A stretch of 64,000 nucleotides of DNA from Solirubrobacterales bacterium (GCA_009691195.1 SHVA01000006.1:24854-88853), one strand, 5' to 3'. Shown: positions 33,004 through 43,032, numbered from the stretch's first letter. Notes: a model not told the origin generated them from the sequence alone. Program-made: numbers and translations.

Positions 33004-33693
33004 GTGCCCACTGCTGGCAGTTCCATACCGGTCTTGCCCGACGCTGCGCAGAGACTGGCCCGGCTGGTCGGCGCCGTTGCGCTCGTCGTCGTGGCGACGC
33101 TCGTGTGGCTGAACGAGATCGCAGACGACTCACACCCCGAGTGGTGGTTGAATGCTGGGGGCATCCTGCTCGTCATCGCAGCTGGGTGGCTGGCTCGCAC
33201 GCCGTGGATACTCCTCGCGGCCCTGCTCCCTATCCCCCTCGGGATTCCGTTTGGATTCGCGGCAACCGACTTCGAAGAGTCAGTGCCGGTCTGGCTCGCG
33301 GGGGCCTACACCGTCCCCGAGTGGGCGATCTGCCTCGGGATCGGGCTTGTCGCTGCGGAAGGGAGCTGGAAGGCGGGGGCGATTGGGGTAGGTCTCCTCG
33401 CTGCGATTGGCGCACTCACAGGCGCGGCGCTTTTGATCTTCGACGATCAGCCCGGGCCCCAGATTGGTGCCACCGACGTGAAGCGAGTGGTAGTGGCACA
33501 CGAGTCGCTCTCAGCACTCGACGCGCGAGACCTGCACTGCGCGCCCACGGACCGCACCGATGTGGGCCTATGGCGATGCGCGGTGGACAGGCCTGCTGGA
33601 CGCTCAAGCCCCGCGTTCACGCTGCGGGTACGCGCCGACGGTTCCTACAGCGGACCGGCGATGAAGGGCTGCTGCATTCGAGTGAGGGAATGA
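33004..33693 (+). CDS. Hypothetical membrane protein
   Basis: 229 residues, family not recognised. About five hydrophobic segments occupy residues 15-150 (LVGAVALVVVATLVWL, AGGILLVIAAGWLA, ILLAALLPIPLGIPF, WAICLGIGLVAA, IGVGLLAAIGALTGAALLI). The C-terminal 75 residues are soluble and contain a Cys pair region (LHCAPTDRTDVGLWRCAVD, then GCCIRVRE), probably extracytoplasmic and disulfide-bonded. GTG 33004 is chosen. Codon use is somewhat less GC-biased than in the neighbours. It stands alone, followed by hairpins. Confidence 0.6.
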   Translation: MPTAGSSIPVLPDAAQRLARLVGAVALVVVATLVWLNEIADDSHPEWWLNAGGILLVIAAGWLARTPWILLAALLPIPLGIPFGFAATDFEESVPVWLAGAYTVPEWAICLGIGLVAAEGSWKAGAIGVGLLAAIGALTGAALLIFDDQPGPQIGATDVKRVVVAHESLSALDARDLHCAPTDRTDVGLWRCAVDRPAGRSSPAFTLRVRADGSYSGPAMKGCCIRVRE

Positions 33694-33780
33694 CGCCGCC
33701 GCACTGAATTTGATTCACGCCTTACTCCGCGGAGTCAGCCAACTGTCCCTTCTCTTCCAAAGCGCCTGTCTCCTGGAAAC

Positions 33781-33810
33781 CGAACGGCCCGCACCGAGGC
33801 GGGCCGTTCG
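33781..33810. terminator. Strong hairpin, 12-bp perfect stem
   Basis: CGAACGGCCCGC (33781-33792) pairs perfectly with GCGGGCCGTTCG (33799-33810) around ACCGAG. It lies in the 263-base gap between the membrane protein gene and comEA and is probably a terminator, possibly in both orientations. Confidence 0.65.
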
Positions 33811-33818
33811 AGGTCGAA

Positions 33819-33840
33819 GCCGAGTCGCGTGTTACTCGGC
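33819..33840. terminator. Second hairpin in the gap before comEA
   Basis: GCCGAGT (33819-33825) and ACTCGGC (33834-33840) form a 7-bp stem with an 8-base loop just after the stronger hairpin. A 12-base perfect palindrome ACTCCGCGGAGT lies at 33724-33735 in the same gap. Confidence 0.4.
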
Positions 33841-33956
33841 GCACGGCTGAGGACTCGAGGGTAACGCTGAATTCGATAGGTGTTGGCTAGACGCGGTTTT
33901 CGGTTTCGGCACGACGCGCGCGCCATAGGGGGCATGGTGGCGGCCACCTTGATTGC

Positions 33957-34538
33957 GTGCCTGAGTTCAGCCGCTCGCAGCTCGCCGTCTATGGGGCCAT
34001 CGCCGTTGCCCTGCTGCTGGTCGGAGCGCGCTGGATCCGTTCTGCGGAGGCGGAGGGCGGGAGCTCCGGCGGGTCGGGGCTGAGCTTCGGGGCGGACTCC
34101 TTCCGGCCGAGTGAGGAGGGGAGCCGCGACGTGGTGGTTCATGTCGCGGGTGCTGTTAGGCGGCCCGGCGTGTACCGGCTTCCGGCCGGCGCCAGGGTCA
34201 CCGAAGCGGTCGAGCGGGCGGGTGGGCTGGCGCCGGGGGCGCTCGAGGACTCGATCAACCTCGCCGCGCGGCTCAGCGACGGACAGCAGGTGGTGGTGCC
34301 GGCCAGAGGCGCAAGCTCGTCGGCCACTTCGGCGGGCGCCGCCGAGGGACCGGTCAGCCTCGGGAGCGCGACCCTGGAGCAGCTCGACGGGATCGAGGGG
34401 ATCGGCCCGGTCACCGCTCAGGACATCCTCGACTACCGCGACGAGCACGGCGGCCTCTCCTCGATCGAGCAGCTCAACGAGGTCAGCGGGATCGGCCCGG
34501 CGACGATGGAGTCGCTTCGGGACCGGCTTCAGCCCTGA
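33957..34538 (+). CDS. comEA: ComEA-like DNA-binding competence protein
   Basis: 193 residues. A membrane anchor (about 8-24, LAVYGAIAVALLLVGA) is followed by a low-complexity linker, an SLBB domain (about 60-115, VVHVAGAVRRPGVYRLPAGA) and a C-terminal double helix-hairpin-helix (about 135-193, TLEQLDGIEGIGPVTAQDIL and LNEVSGIGPATMESL). ComEA binds double-stranded DNA outside the membrane and delivers it to ComEC during transformation. The GTG 33957 start is chosen because it precedes the anchor. It is directly upstream of comEC. Confidence 0.92.
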   Translation: MPEFSRSQLAVYGAIAVALLLVGARWIRSAEAEGGSSGGSGLSFGADSFRPSEEGSRDVVVHVAGAVRRPGVYRLPAGARVTEAVERAGGLAPGALEDSINLAARLSDGQQVVVPARGASSSATSAGAAEGPVSLGSATLEQLDGIEGIGPVTAQDILDYRDEHGGLSSIEQLNEVSGIGPATMESLRDRLQP

Positions 34539-34576
34539 GGGTCCCGGCCGCGATCCTGGGCGGGCTCTGCGCCGGC

Positions 34577-36871
34577 TTGGCGTCCTCGCCGCTGCTGCAG
34601 TCGCGGGCGCTCGGGCCCGGCCAACTCGTAACGATCGCAGCGCTGGCCCTGGCGCTGGCACTGCTGCCACCGCGCGGGAGCGGAGCCGCGGGACCGGGCG
34701 CCGCCTGGCTGGCGCTGGTGACCACGCTCGCCCTCGCCACCGGCGCCCTCGCGGGTGGCGCCCGCCTGGCGGCGATCGACGGCGGCGCCCTGAGGGCGCC
34801 GAACGGAGCCAGGGCCGAGTTGCGCGGCGATGTCGCCTCGGTTCCGCGCCGCGACGACGGCAAGGTGGATGTGGAGGTTGCGGCCCAGGCGGGCCGGGTC
34901 CTGGTCTCCGCCCCGGAGCCGGTGCCCGAGCTGCGCGTCGGGGACGAGGTCGAGGCCGCCGGGGTCATGGCCGAGCCCGAGGATTGGCAGCTTCCTTGGC
35001 TGCGCCGCAGGGGGATCGCGATGGTGCTGAGGGCTGGCGCGATCGATCCCACCGGCGGCCGCCGCGGCGGCGTCCAGGGACGCCTCGATTCGGTCCGAAA
35101 CCGCGCCGAGGCGGCTCTGGAGAAGGGAATGCCCGAGCTGGAGGCGGCGCTGGCGCGAGGCTTCGTGCTCGGCCAGGACGACAGCGTCGATCCGGGCACC
35201 CGAACCGACTTCAAGCGGTCGGGACTCGCCCACATCCTCGCCGTCAGCGGTCAGAACGTGGTCCTGCTTTGCATCCTCGCCTGGCCGCTGCTGGCGCTGG
35301 TCGGCCTCACCCTGCGCGCGCGGCTCATCTGCCTGATCGTGCTGGTCGCGCTCTACGTGCCCCTGGCCGGGGCGGCACCCTCGATCCAGCGGGCGGGCGT
35401 GATGGGGATCGCGGGGATCGCGGCGGCGCTGGCGGGCCGCCCCGCCGTTCGCTGGTACGTGGTCCTGGTCGCGGCGACCGCGACCCTCGCGGTCAATCCG
35501 CGGACCAGCGGCGACATCGGCTGGCAGCTCAGCTTCGCGGCGGTGATCGGAATCATCCTCTGGACCGCGCGGCTGACCCCGCTGTTGGCCGGGAGCTCGC
35601 GTCGCGGCTCACCGCGCCACGCGGTCGCCGAGGGCGCCGCGGTGACGATCGCCGCCACGGTGGCGACGGCGCCGCTGATGGCGGCCCACTTCGACTCCTT
35701 CTCGCTCGCCTCGCTGCCGGCCAACCTGCTCGCCCTCCCGGCGGTGGCCCCGGCGATGTGGCTGGGGATGCTGTCGGCGATCGCCGGCCAGGTGCCCGGG
35801 CTGCCGGTCGAGCCGCTCAACGCCGTCAACGCCCTGCTGGTCGGCTACGTGGCGCAGGTCGCCCACTGGCTCGCGGCGCCAGGCTGGGCGCTGGTGGGCG
35901 TCAGGCTCAATGGCCCGGGTGCCGTCGCGGCGGCCTACGCGCTGTTGGCCGCGACGATGGCGCTGCTGCTCGGCTGGGGCGAACGCCGCCGCGGCATGTC
36001 GGTGCTGAAGGCGGAGATGGGCTCGCCGGAGCTCGCGCCCGGCGCCCGGCGTCGCCGCGCCGGCCTGGCGATCGGCGGCATTGCGGTCCTCCTGGCAACG
36101 ATCGCGCTGGTCGCCCTCCGCGGCCGGGACCCGGCAGGCTCCGGCGCAGCGGGCCTGCGTGTCGAGGTGATCGACGTGGGCCAAGGCGACTCGATCCTGC
36201 TCGACCCGCCCAAGGGCGAGCCGGTGCTTATCGACGCCGGCCCCGAGGACGCCGCGGTCGCCGAGCACCTCCGGAGTGAGGGGGTGGGCTCCCTGGCGGC
36301 CGCGATCGCCACCCACGACCAGTCTGACCACGCCGGCGGGATCCCCGGCGTGCTCGCGACGCTGAACGTCGAGCGCTTCGGCTACGCGATGGCGGGCGAC
36401 GCCCTGCGGGGAGCGGCCGCAGCTGCCGGGTCGGAGCCTCTGCCGCTGGCAGAGGGTGATGAGCTGCGCTCGGGCGCGCTCCACCTCGAGGTCCTGTGGC
36501 CGCCGCGCGAGCTGCTCGGCAGCGGCGGGGACCCCAACGAGACCTCGCTGGTCCTGTTGGCCGAATGGAGGCACTTCTCGATGCTGCTCACCGGCGACGC
36601 CGAGTCCGACGCCGTCCCCTATGACCCCGGCCCGGTGGACGTGCTCAAGCTCGCCCACCACGGCAGCGAGGATGCGGGGCTGTCGTCACTGCTGGAAGGC
36701 ACCGTCCCCAAGCTCGCTGTGATCTCGGTTGGCGAGGGCAACTCCTACGGCCACCCGACCGCCGAGGCGCTCGGAGAGCTGCGCGGCCATGGGGTGCCTG
36801 CCATGCGAACCGATCTCGACGGCGACATCGAGATCCGCGTCTCCTCGCGGGGCTGGGGCGTGACCGGCTGA
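34577..36871 (+). CDS. comEC: ComEC/Rec2-type DNA-uptake channel
   Basis: Inner-membrane channel for single-stranded DNA in natural transformation. N-terminal helices and an OB-like region (about 65-150) are followed by the polytopic Competence domain (about 200-470, KRSGLAHILAVSGQNVVLL) and a metallo-beta-lactamase-like domain (about 520-764, VIDVGQGDSILLDPP, LLTGDAESD, LKLAHHGSEDAGL). The metal motif reads THDQSDH (near 579), not HxHxDH, so the second His is a Gln. TTG 34577 gives 764 residues; the hydrophobic N-terminus appears to extend upstream to CTG 34535, which would overlap the comEA stop as CTGA. Confidence 0.92.
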   Translation: MASSPLLQSRALGPGQLVTIAALALALALLPPRGSGAAGPGAAWLALVTTLALATGALAGGARLAAIDGGALRAPNGARAELRGDVASVPRRDDGKVDVEVAAQAGRVLVSAPEPVPELRVGDEVEAAGVMAEPEDWQLPWLRRRGIAMVLRAGAIDPTGGRRGGVQGRLDSVRNRAEAALEKGMPELEAALARGFVLGQDDSVDPGTRTDFKRSGLAHILAVSGQNVVLLCILAWPLLALVGLTLRARLICLIVLVALYVPLAGAAPSIQRAGVMGIAGIAAALAGRPAVRWYVVLVAATATLAVNPRTSGDIGWQLSFAAVIGIILWTARLTPLLAGSSRRGSPRHAVAEGAAVTIAATVATAPLMAAHFDSFSLASLPANLLALPAVAPAMWLGMLSAIAGQVPGLPVEPLNAVNALLVGYVAQVAHWLAAPGWALVGVRLNGPGAVAAAYALLAATMALLLGWGERRRGMSVLKAEMGSPELAPGARRRRAGLAIGGIAVLLATIALVALRGRDPAGSGAAGLRVEVIDVGQGDSILLDPPKGEPVLIDAGPEDAAVAEHLRSEGVGSLAAAIATHDQSDHAGGIPGVLATLNVERFGYAMAGDALRGAAAAAGSEPLPLAEGDELRSGALHLEVLWPPRELLGSGGDPNETSLVLLAEWRHFSMLLTGDAESDAVPYDPGPVDVLKLAHHGSEDAGLSSLLEGTVPKLAVISVGEGNSYGHPTAEALGELRGHGVPAMRTDLDGDIEIRVSSRGWGVTG

Positions 36872-36889
36872 CGCGCCCGGCCGCGGGAC

Positions 36890-36895
36890 TACAAT
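36890..36895 (+). promoter_or_regulatory. Leaderless -10 element for holA (TACAAT)
   Basis: TACAAT ends seven bases before ATG 36903, with no Shine-Dalgarno sequence. Confidence 0.5.
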
Positions 36896-36902
36896 TGGGC
36901 CG

Positions 36903-37883
36903 ATGGCCGACGAGATCAAGGACGCCTACCTGATCGCCGGGACCGACGAGGCGAAGATCGACGCGACCCGCCGCGCGCTCAGGGCCCGCGCCGAGCGCGA
37001 GGGCGGACAGGGCGCGCTCGAGGTATTCGAGGCTGGGGCCGGACGCCGCAGCCCGGACGCCGACGCCTTCCTCGGCGCCCTGCTCGCGATCTCGCTGATC
37101 GCCTCGCGCCGCTACCTGCTCGCCGACGGGGTCGAGGCCTGGGGGGCCAAGGACGCCGAGAGGGTGGCCGACGCGCTCGCCTCGCCGCCCCCGGAGGCCA
37201 CTGTCGTGCTCGTCGCTCATGGCAAGGCCCCGGCGAAGCTGGCCAAGGCGGTGGAGCAGGCGAAGGGCGAGGTGCTCGTCTTCGACGCACCCAAGGCGAG
37301 GGAGCTGCCCCGCAAGCTCGTCGGCGACGCTCGCAGGCTCGGCTACACGCTCGAGCCTGACGCGGCGCGGATGCTGGTCGACAGGCTCGGGGAGAGCTCG
37401 CTGCGGTTGCAGAACGAGCTCGAGAGGCTGGCGCTGTGGGCGGAGGAGGGTGGAACCGTCAGGATCGAGGATCTCGAGGCGATGGTGGCCGACACCTCCG
37501 AGCAGGCGATCTGGTCGCTCTCGGATGCGATCACCGAGGGAAAGCAGGCCGATGTGCTGCGGATTGCCGAGCAGCTCGCGGACCAGGGGGAGGCGCTGCC
37601 GCGGATCGTCTACTCGCTGGCCCCCCGCCTTCGCCAGGCCCGCCAGGCGGCGGCCGAGCTCGAAGCGGGGCGCTCACCCAAGCAGGTCGCCGAGGGGCTC
37701 TCGATGCATCCCTACGCGGCGCGGATGCTCGTCAAGCGGGTCCAGGGGCGCGACCCCGCGGATCTCGACGCGGCGATCTGGGCGATGGCGGACCTGGAGA
37801 TGTGGTCGCGAGGGGGATCCGACTATCCGGAGGACGTGGCGCTGACGCTGTCCCTGCGCAGCGCCGTCGGAGCTGCGGGCTAG
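36903..37883 (+). CDS. holA: DNA polymerase III, delta subunit
   Basis: Clamp-loader subunit that opens the sliding clamp. 326 residues with the family layout: N-terminal AAA-like domain starting DAYLIAGTDEAKIDATRRAL, the central PRKLVGDARRLGYTLEPDAA segment, LQNELERLALWAEEGGTVR, EDLEAMVADTSEQAIWSLSD, and a C-terminal helical collar domain. Its position after comEA-comEC and before rpsT is the widely conserved order. Its stop codon shares CTAG with the convergent rpsT. Confidence 0.94.
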   Translation: MADEIKDAYLIAGTDEAKIDATRRALRARAEREGGQGALEVFEAGAGRRSPDADAFLGALLAISLIASRRYLLADGVEAWGAKDAERVADALASPPPEATVVLVAHGKAPAKLAKAVEQAKGEVLVFDAPKARELPRKLVGDARRLGYTLEPDAARMLVDRLGESSLRLQNELERLALWAEEGGTVRIEDLEAMVADTSEQAIWSLSDAITEGKQADVLRIAEQLADQGEALPRIVYSLAPRLRQARQAAAELEAGRSPKQVAEGLSMHPYAARMLVKRVQGRDPADLDAAIWAMADLEMWSRGGSDYPEDVALTLSLRSAVGAAG

Positions 37884-38161
37884 TCCGACTTGGCGGGCGC
37901 GGAGGCGCCGGCGACGAGTCGCGCGGCGCGAGACTTCTTGCGGGCGCCCGCGTTTCGGTGAAGAGCGCCATGCTTCACGGCCTTGTCAACCCGCATTATC
38001 AGGCTGGCGTGCTCGGTGGCGATCTTGTCGGCGTCGCCCTCGGCGACGGCGCTCTCGAGCCGCTTGAAGTGCGTCTTGACCGCGCTCGCGACGCGCCGGT
38101 TCTCCAAGCGTTCGCGCTCGGTCCGGGCGATGCGCTTCTTTTGGGATGCAATGTTTGCCAT
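37880..38161 (-). CDS. rpsT: 30S ribosomal protein S20
   Basis: 93 residues, Lys/Arg-rich, beginning ANIASQKKRIARTERERLEN and containing KAVKHGALHRNAGARKKSRA, both diagnostic for S20, which binds 16S rRNA. It is encoded on the opposite strand to holA, as is usual in actinobacteria. Its promoter, TATATT on the minus strand at 38202-38197, overlaps the murJ promoter. The leader would be roughly 30 bases and lacks a clear ribosome site. Autogenous control is known for S20 in other bacteria. Confidence 0.96.
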   Translation of the reverse strand: MANIASQKKRIARTERERLENRRVASAVKTHFKRLESAVAEGDADKIATEHASLIMRVDKAVKHGALHRNAGARKKSRAARLVAGASAPAKSD

Positions 38162-38196
38162 AAGCGTGCAAGAGCCCGCGGGGCGGGCGGCGAATG

Positions 38197-38204
38197 AATA
38201 TAGC
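38197..38204. promoter_or_regulatory. Overlapping divergent -10 elements for rpsT and murJ
   Basis: The plus strand reads TATAGC at 38199-38204, six bases before murJ ATG 38211. The minus strand reads TATATT at 38202-38197, facing rpsT. The two hexamers share four base pairs, so the two promoters probably exclude each other. Confidence 0.4.
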
Positions 38205-38210
38205 TAAGGC

Positions 38211-40067
38211 ATGAGCGAACGGCCCGACGGCCCAGACGATCCCCTCAGCGGCGAGCCTCCCTCGCCCGGCGGGCCCTTCGACCCCTTCGGAGAGGACGAG
38301 GAGGAGGCGCCGCTGATCAGGGCCGAGGAGGAGGCCCTCGGCGTGATCAAGGACGAGGCGATTGAGCCGCTCGAGGAGAAGGCTCACCTGCGCCCGCGCC
38401 GGCGCTACGAGGCGGTCTCGATGGACACCGAGACGTTCATGGCGCTGCCGCCCCCGCCCAGCCCGCGGACGACCTTCGAGCCCTGGGAGCCGGGCGAGGA
38501 GCCGCCGCCGCGCGCGAGAAGGCTGGCCGTGTCCACTGCCTTCTTCTCGCTCGCCACCGGCGCCTCCCGGATCGCCGGGCTGGTCCGCGAGATCGTCGCC
38601 GCGAGCTACTTCGGCGTCACCGGCCCGATGTCGGCCTTCACGATCGCCTTCCAGATCCCCAACCTGGTCCGCAGCCTGTTCGCGGACGCCGCGATCCAGG
38701 CGGCGTTCGTGCCGGTCTTCACCGAGCAGCTCCAGAAGGGGAACAAGCGTGAGGCGTTCCGCCTGGCCTCGACCCTGATCTTCCTGGTGACGATGATCCT
38801 GGGCGCGATCACCGCGATCTTCGTGCTCGCCGCGCCGCTGATCGTGCCGCTGTTCGCGCCGGGCTTCTCGGGCGAGCTTCTCGACCTGACGGTCACCCTC
38901 TCGCAGGTCCTCTTCCCGGTCCTGATCATGCTCGGGCTCTCGGGGATGGTCGTCGGCGTCCTCAACAGCTATGACCGCTTCGCGGCCTTCGCGATCGCGC
39001 CGTTCTTCTGGAACGTGGCGATCATCGTCGTCCTGGTCCTGCTGGCGCCGGCCTTCAGCGAGCAGAACCGGATCTATGCCTACGCGATCGGGATCCTGGT
39101 CGGGACGGCGATCCAGCTCGCGATCCCCGCCTGGGACCTGCGCAACACGCCTTTCAAGATCAGCTTCAGCTTCGACTGGCGCAGCCCGCTCGTGCGCCGG
39201 GTGCTGCTGCTGATGCTGCCGGTCACGATCAGCCTCGGGCTGATCAACTTCAACCTGCTGGTCAACAGCATCTTCGGGACCCTGGTCTCCGACGAGGCGC
39301 CCGCGGCGATCGACAAGGCGTTCCGCATCTACATGCTGCCCCAGGGCATCTTCTCGGTCGCCGTGGCCACGGTGATCTTCCCGACGCTCTCGCGCTTCGC
39401 CGCGCGCGGTGCCTACGACGAGCTCAGGGACACGATGGCCAACGGCATGAGGCAGATCGTGATGTTGCTTCTGCCGGCCGCGGCGATCCTGCTGGTGCTC
39501 TCAGAGCCGATCACCCAGCTCGTCTACCAGCGCGGTGAGTTCGACGCCTCCCAGACCCAGCTCGTTGCCACCGCGCTCTTCTGGTTCGCCTTCTCGCTGC
39601 CCTTTAACGGCCTCTTCCTGCTGCTGACCCGGACCTTCTTCAGCCTCCAGCGGCCCTGGATCCCGACCGCGATCTCGGGCCTCAACCTCGCGCTGACCGC
39701 GATCGCGGCGCTGCTGCTCTACAAGCCGTTCGGCATCGCGGGCATCGTCGCCGGTACCGCGGTCGCAACGGCCTCGAGCGTGGTCGCGCAGGCGGCGGTG
39801 CTGCGGCGCCACCTGGGCGGCCTGCAGATCACCAGGCTGGCATCGACCTCTCTGCGGATAACGGTGGCCTCGGCGGTGATGGCCGGGATCAGCTATCTCG
39901 TCTGGTTCGGCCTGCACGACGCGCTCGGCGAGGGACTGGCCGGGCAGCTGCTCTCGCTCGGCGTGGCGCTGACCGTCGCGGTCGCCGTCTACGCCGGTGC
40001 GGTGATAGCCCTCAGGGTTCCCGAGGCCGACCAGATCCGCCGTCTGATCAACGATCGGCTGAGGTAG
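38211..40067 (+). CDS. murJ: Lipid II flippase MurJ (MviN)
   Basis: Flips lipid-linked peptidoglycan precursor across the membrane. The 618-residue protein has about 14 membrane helices (from residue 102) with family landmarks TGASRIAGLVREIVAASYFG, SAFTIAFQIPNLVRSLFADA, AAFVPVF and the later IYMLPQGIFSVAVATVIFPT. An acidic, Pro-rich cytoplasmic extension of about 100 residues precedes the first helix, longer than in E. coli MurJ and reminiscent of actinobacterial MviN variants. It has its own promoter, divergent from rpsT. Confidence 0.93.
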   Translation: MSERPDGPDDPLSGEPPSPGGPFDPFGEDEEEAPLIRAEEEALGVIKDEAIEPLEEKAHLRPRRRYEAVSMDTETFMALPPPPSPRTTFEPWEPGEEPPPRARRLAVSTAFFSLATGASRIAGLVREIVAASYFGVTGPMSAFTIAFQIPNLVRSLFADAAIQAAFVPVFTEQLQKGNKREAFRLASTLIFLVTMILGAITAIFVLAAPLIVPLFAPGFSGELLDLTVTLSQVLFPVLIMLGLSGMVVGVLNSYDRFAAFAIAPFFWNVAIIVVLVLLAPAFSEQNRIYAYAIGILVGTAIQLAIPAWDLRNTPFKISFSFDWRSPLVRRVLLLMLPVTISLGLINFNLLVNSIFGTLVSDEAPAAIDKAFRIYMLPQGIFSVAVATVIFPTLSRFAARGAYDELRDTMANGMRQIVMLLLPAAAILLVLSEPITQLVYQRGEFDASQTQLVATALFWFAFSLPFNGLFLLLTRTFFSLQRPWIPTAISGLNLALTAIAALLLYKPFGIAGIVAGTAVATASSVVAQAAVLRRHLGGLQITRLASTSLRITVASAVMAGISYLVWFGLHDALGEGLAGQLLSLGVALTVAVAVYAGAVIALRVPEADQIRRLINDRLR

Positions 40068-40114
40068 CCGCTCCGGCGCCGGCTGAGGCCGCCCGGAACG
40101 CCGCGACCCGTCGC

Positions 40115-40120
40115 CATACT
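40115..40120 (+). promoter_or_regulatory. Candidate -10 for lepA (CATACT)
   Basis: CATACT ends ten bases before ATG 40131; the intervening TGAGGCCCCC contains a weak GAGG. Confidence 0.28.
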
Positions 40121-40130
40121 TGAGGCCCCC

Positions 40131-41927
<1,797 letters not shown>

Positions 41928-41969
41928 CCGGCAGGTTCCATTGCGGGTCGGCCCCTAGACCGCTGCCGG
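41928..41969 (+). terminator. Possible stem-loop after lepA
   Basis: CCGGCAG (41928-41934) and CTGCCGG (41963-41969) are perfectly complementary around a 28-base loop containing a short GGTC/GACC pair. It starts directly after the lepA stop. Confidence 0.3.
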
Positions 41970-42030
41970 CCGGGCCGCCGGGCGACTATTCAGCTGTGGA
42001 TCGCGCCGATTCATGTGCCTGGAGGCAACC

Positions 42031-42411
42031 TTGACCGAGCTCACCACGATCCCACCCGCGCTGCATCCCTCGCCGAACTTCGCCAAGGCGTTCCCCGAGC
42101 GCTGCGAGGCTGTCCTCGCGGACGCCCGCGACGCCGTGGAGGTCCTGAACGCCCACAGCAACGGCGGCGAGCGGATGCTCGGCGCCCGTAAGCTTCGAAG
42201 CGTCCACGAGATCTACCGGCTGCGGGTCGAGCTCGAGATCGAGTCCGCCGCGATCCTCTGGCGCACCTCCGAGGCCGTCTGGGCGCTGAACGACGCCATC
42301 GACGCCCTCCAGGCCACGGGGGCGAGCGGGGTCGCAGAGATCCTGGCAAGCTCGCTTCAAGACCGGGAGTACGTCTCCTGGCCCGGGCCGGCGCTCAGCT
42401 CGGCTAGCTGA
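42031..42411 (+). CDS. Hypothetical protein
   Basis: About 126 residues, not recognised. The frame opens at ATG 42013, but TTG 42031 lies five bases after GGAGG and is the better start (TELTTIPPALHPSPNFAK). The middle is helical, with LRSVHEIYRLRVELEIESAA and ILWRTSEAVWALNDAID, and there are no membrane segments or Cys clusters. It sits between lepA and a convergent membrane protein gene with an 8-base overlap at the stops. Codon use looks like a genuine high-GC gene. Confidence 0.5.
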   Translation: MTELTTIPPALHPSPNFAKAFPERCEAVLADARDAVEVLNAHSNGGERMLGARKLRSVHEIYRLRVELEIESAAILWRTSEAVWALNDAIDALQATGASGVAEILASSLQDREYVSWPGPALSSAS

Positions 42412-43003
42412 TCTGCACCACGGGCAGCTCGAGCCGGTCGGCGATGCGGCTGGTCGCCCGGCGCGCCCGATCGCCCTCGCCGCAGACGATCACCTGGTCG
42501 GCGGGGTAGTCGCGAAGCTCGTCCTCCAGTGCCTGGACCACGTCGCTGTCGCCGACCGAGCCGCTGACCGCGAGCCCGGCGGCAGTGAGGGTGCCGGCCG
42601 AGTGGGCGAGCCAGCGCTGGGCGGTGTCCCTGGCGTCGTCCTCGGCCGAGAGCCAGCGCGAGAGCCGGCCGCTCGGCGCCGGCATGAGGATGCGGACATC
42701 CTCGGCGCCGGCCGCCTGGCGGGCGATCCTCTCCGCCGCGTCGCCGTCGATCTCGCCCGTTGCGAGGACCACCACCCGCGGGCCCCCGGGCTGGGCCGGC
42801 GCCACCTCGATCCCGATTCTCGGCGTCAGGCGCGCGGCCGCGACCAGCAGGGCCGCGACCAACGCGGCGCCCGCCGCGAGGCCCAGCGCCGGGCCCTGGA
42901 GCAGGAAGCCGAGCACGATCGTCACGCAGACAGCGACCACGATCAGCGGCAGCGCCCAGGCTGGAAGCCTCAGCGGATCCTGCTCGCCTCCCGGGTTGCT
43001 CAT
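42404..43003 (-). CDS. Hypothetical membrane-anchored protein
   Basis: 199 residues. Two hydrophobic helices near the N-terminus (about 15-60, WALPLIVVAVCVTIVLGFLL and GLAAGAALVAALLVAAA) are followed by a soluble C-terminal alpha/beta region (about 70-199) with VVVLATGEIDGDAAERI and DQVIVCGEGDRARRATSRI, loosely like universal-stress-type or nucleotide-binding folds. The family is not identified. It is divergent from the dehydratase gene at 43033, sharing a 29-base promoter region. Confidence 0.55.
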   Translation of the reverse strand: MSNPGGEQDPLRLPAWALPLIVVAVCVTIVLGFLLQGPALGLAAGAALVAALLVAAARLTPRIGIEVAPAQPGGPRVVVLATGEIDGDAAERIARQAAGAEDVRILMPAPSGRLSRWLSAEDDARDTAQRWLAHSAGTLTAAGLAVSGSVGDSDVVQALEDELRDYPADQVIVCGEGDRARRATSRIADRLELPVVQIS

Positions 43004-43009
43004 GGGGTG

Positions 43010-43015
43010 ATGTTG
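43010..43015 (-). promoter_or_regulatory. Candidate -10 for the membrane-anchored protein gene (CAACAT, minus strand)
   Basis: On the minus strand CAACAT ends six bases before ATG 43003. It is only two bases from the plus-strand TAGAAT of the dehydratase gene. Confidence 0.3.
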
Positions 43016-43017
43016 CC

Positions 43018-43023
43018 TAGAAT
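43018..43023 (+). promoter_or_regulatory. Leaderless -10 element for the first dehydratase gene (TAGAAT)
   Basis: TAGAAT ends nine bases before GTG 43033 with no ribosome site between. Confidence 0.48.
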
Positions 43024-43032
43024 CGCCGGCCC

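Noticed and set aside
34111..36279. A 722-codon plus-strand frame overlapping comEA and comEC
   Set aside because: Arg/Gly/Ala-rich translation without motifs; comEA and comEC have conserved domains in the other frames.
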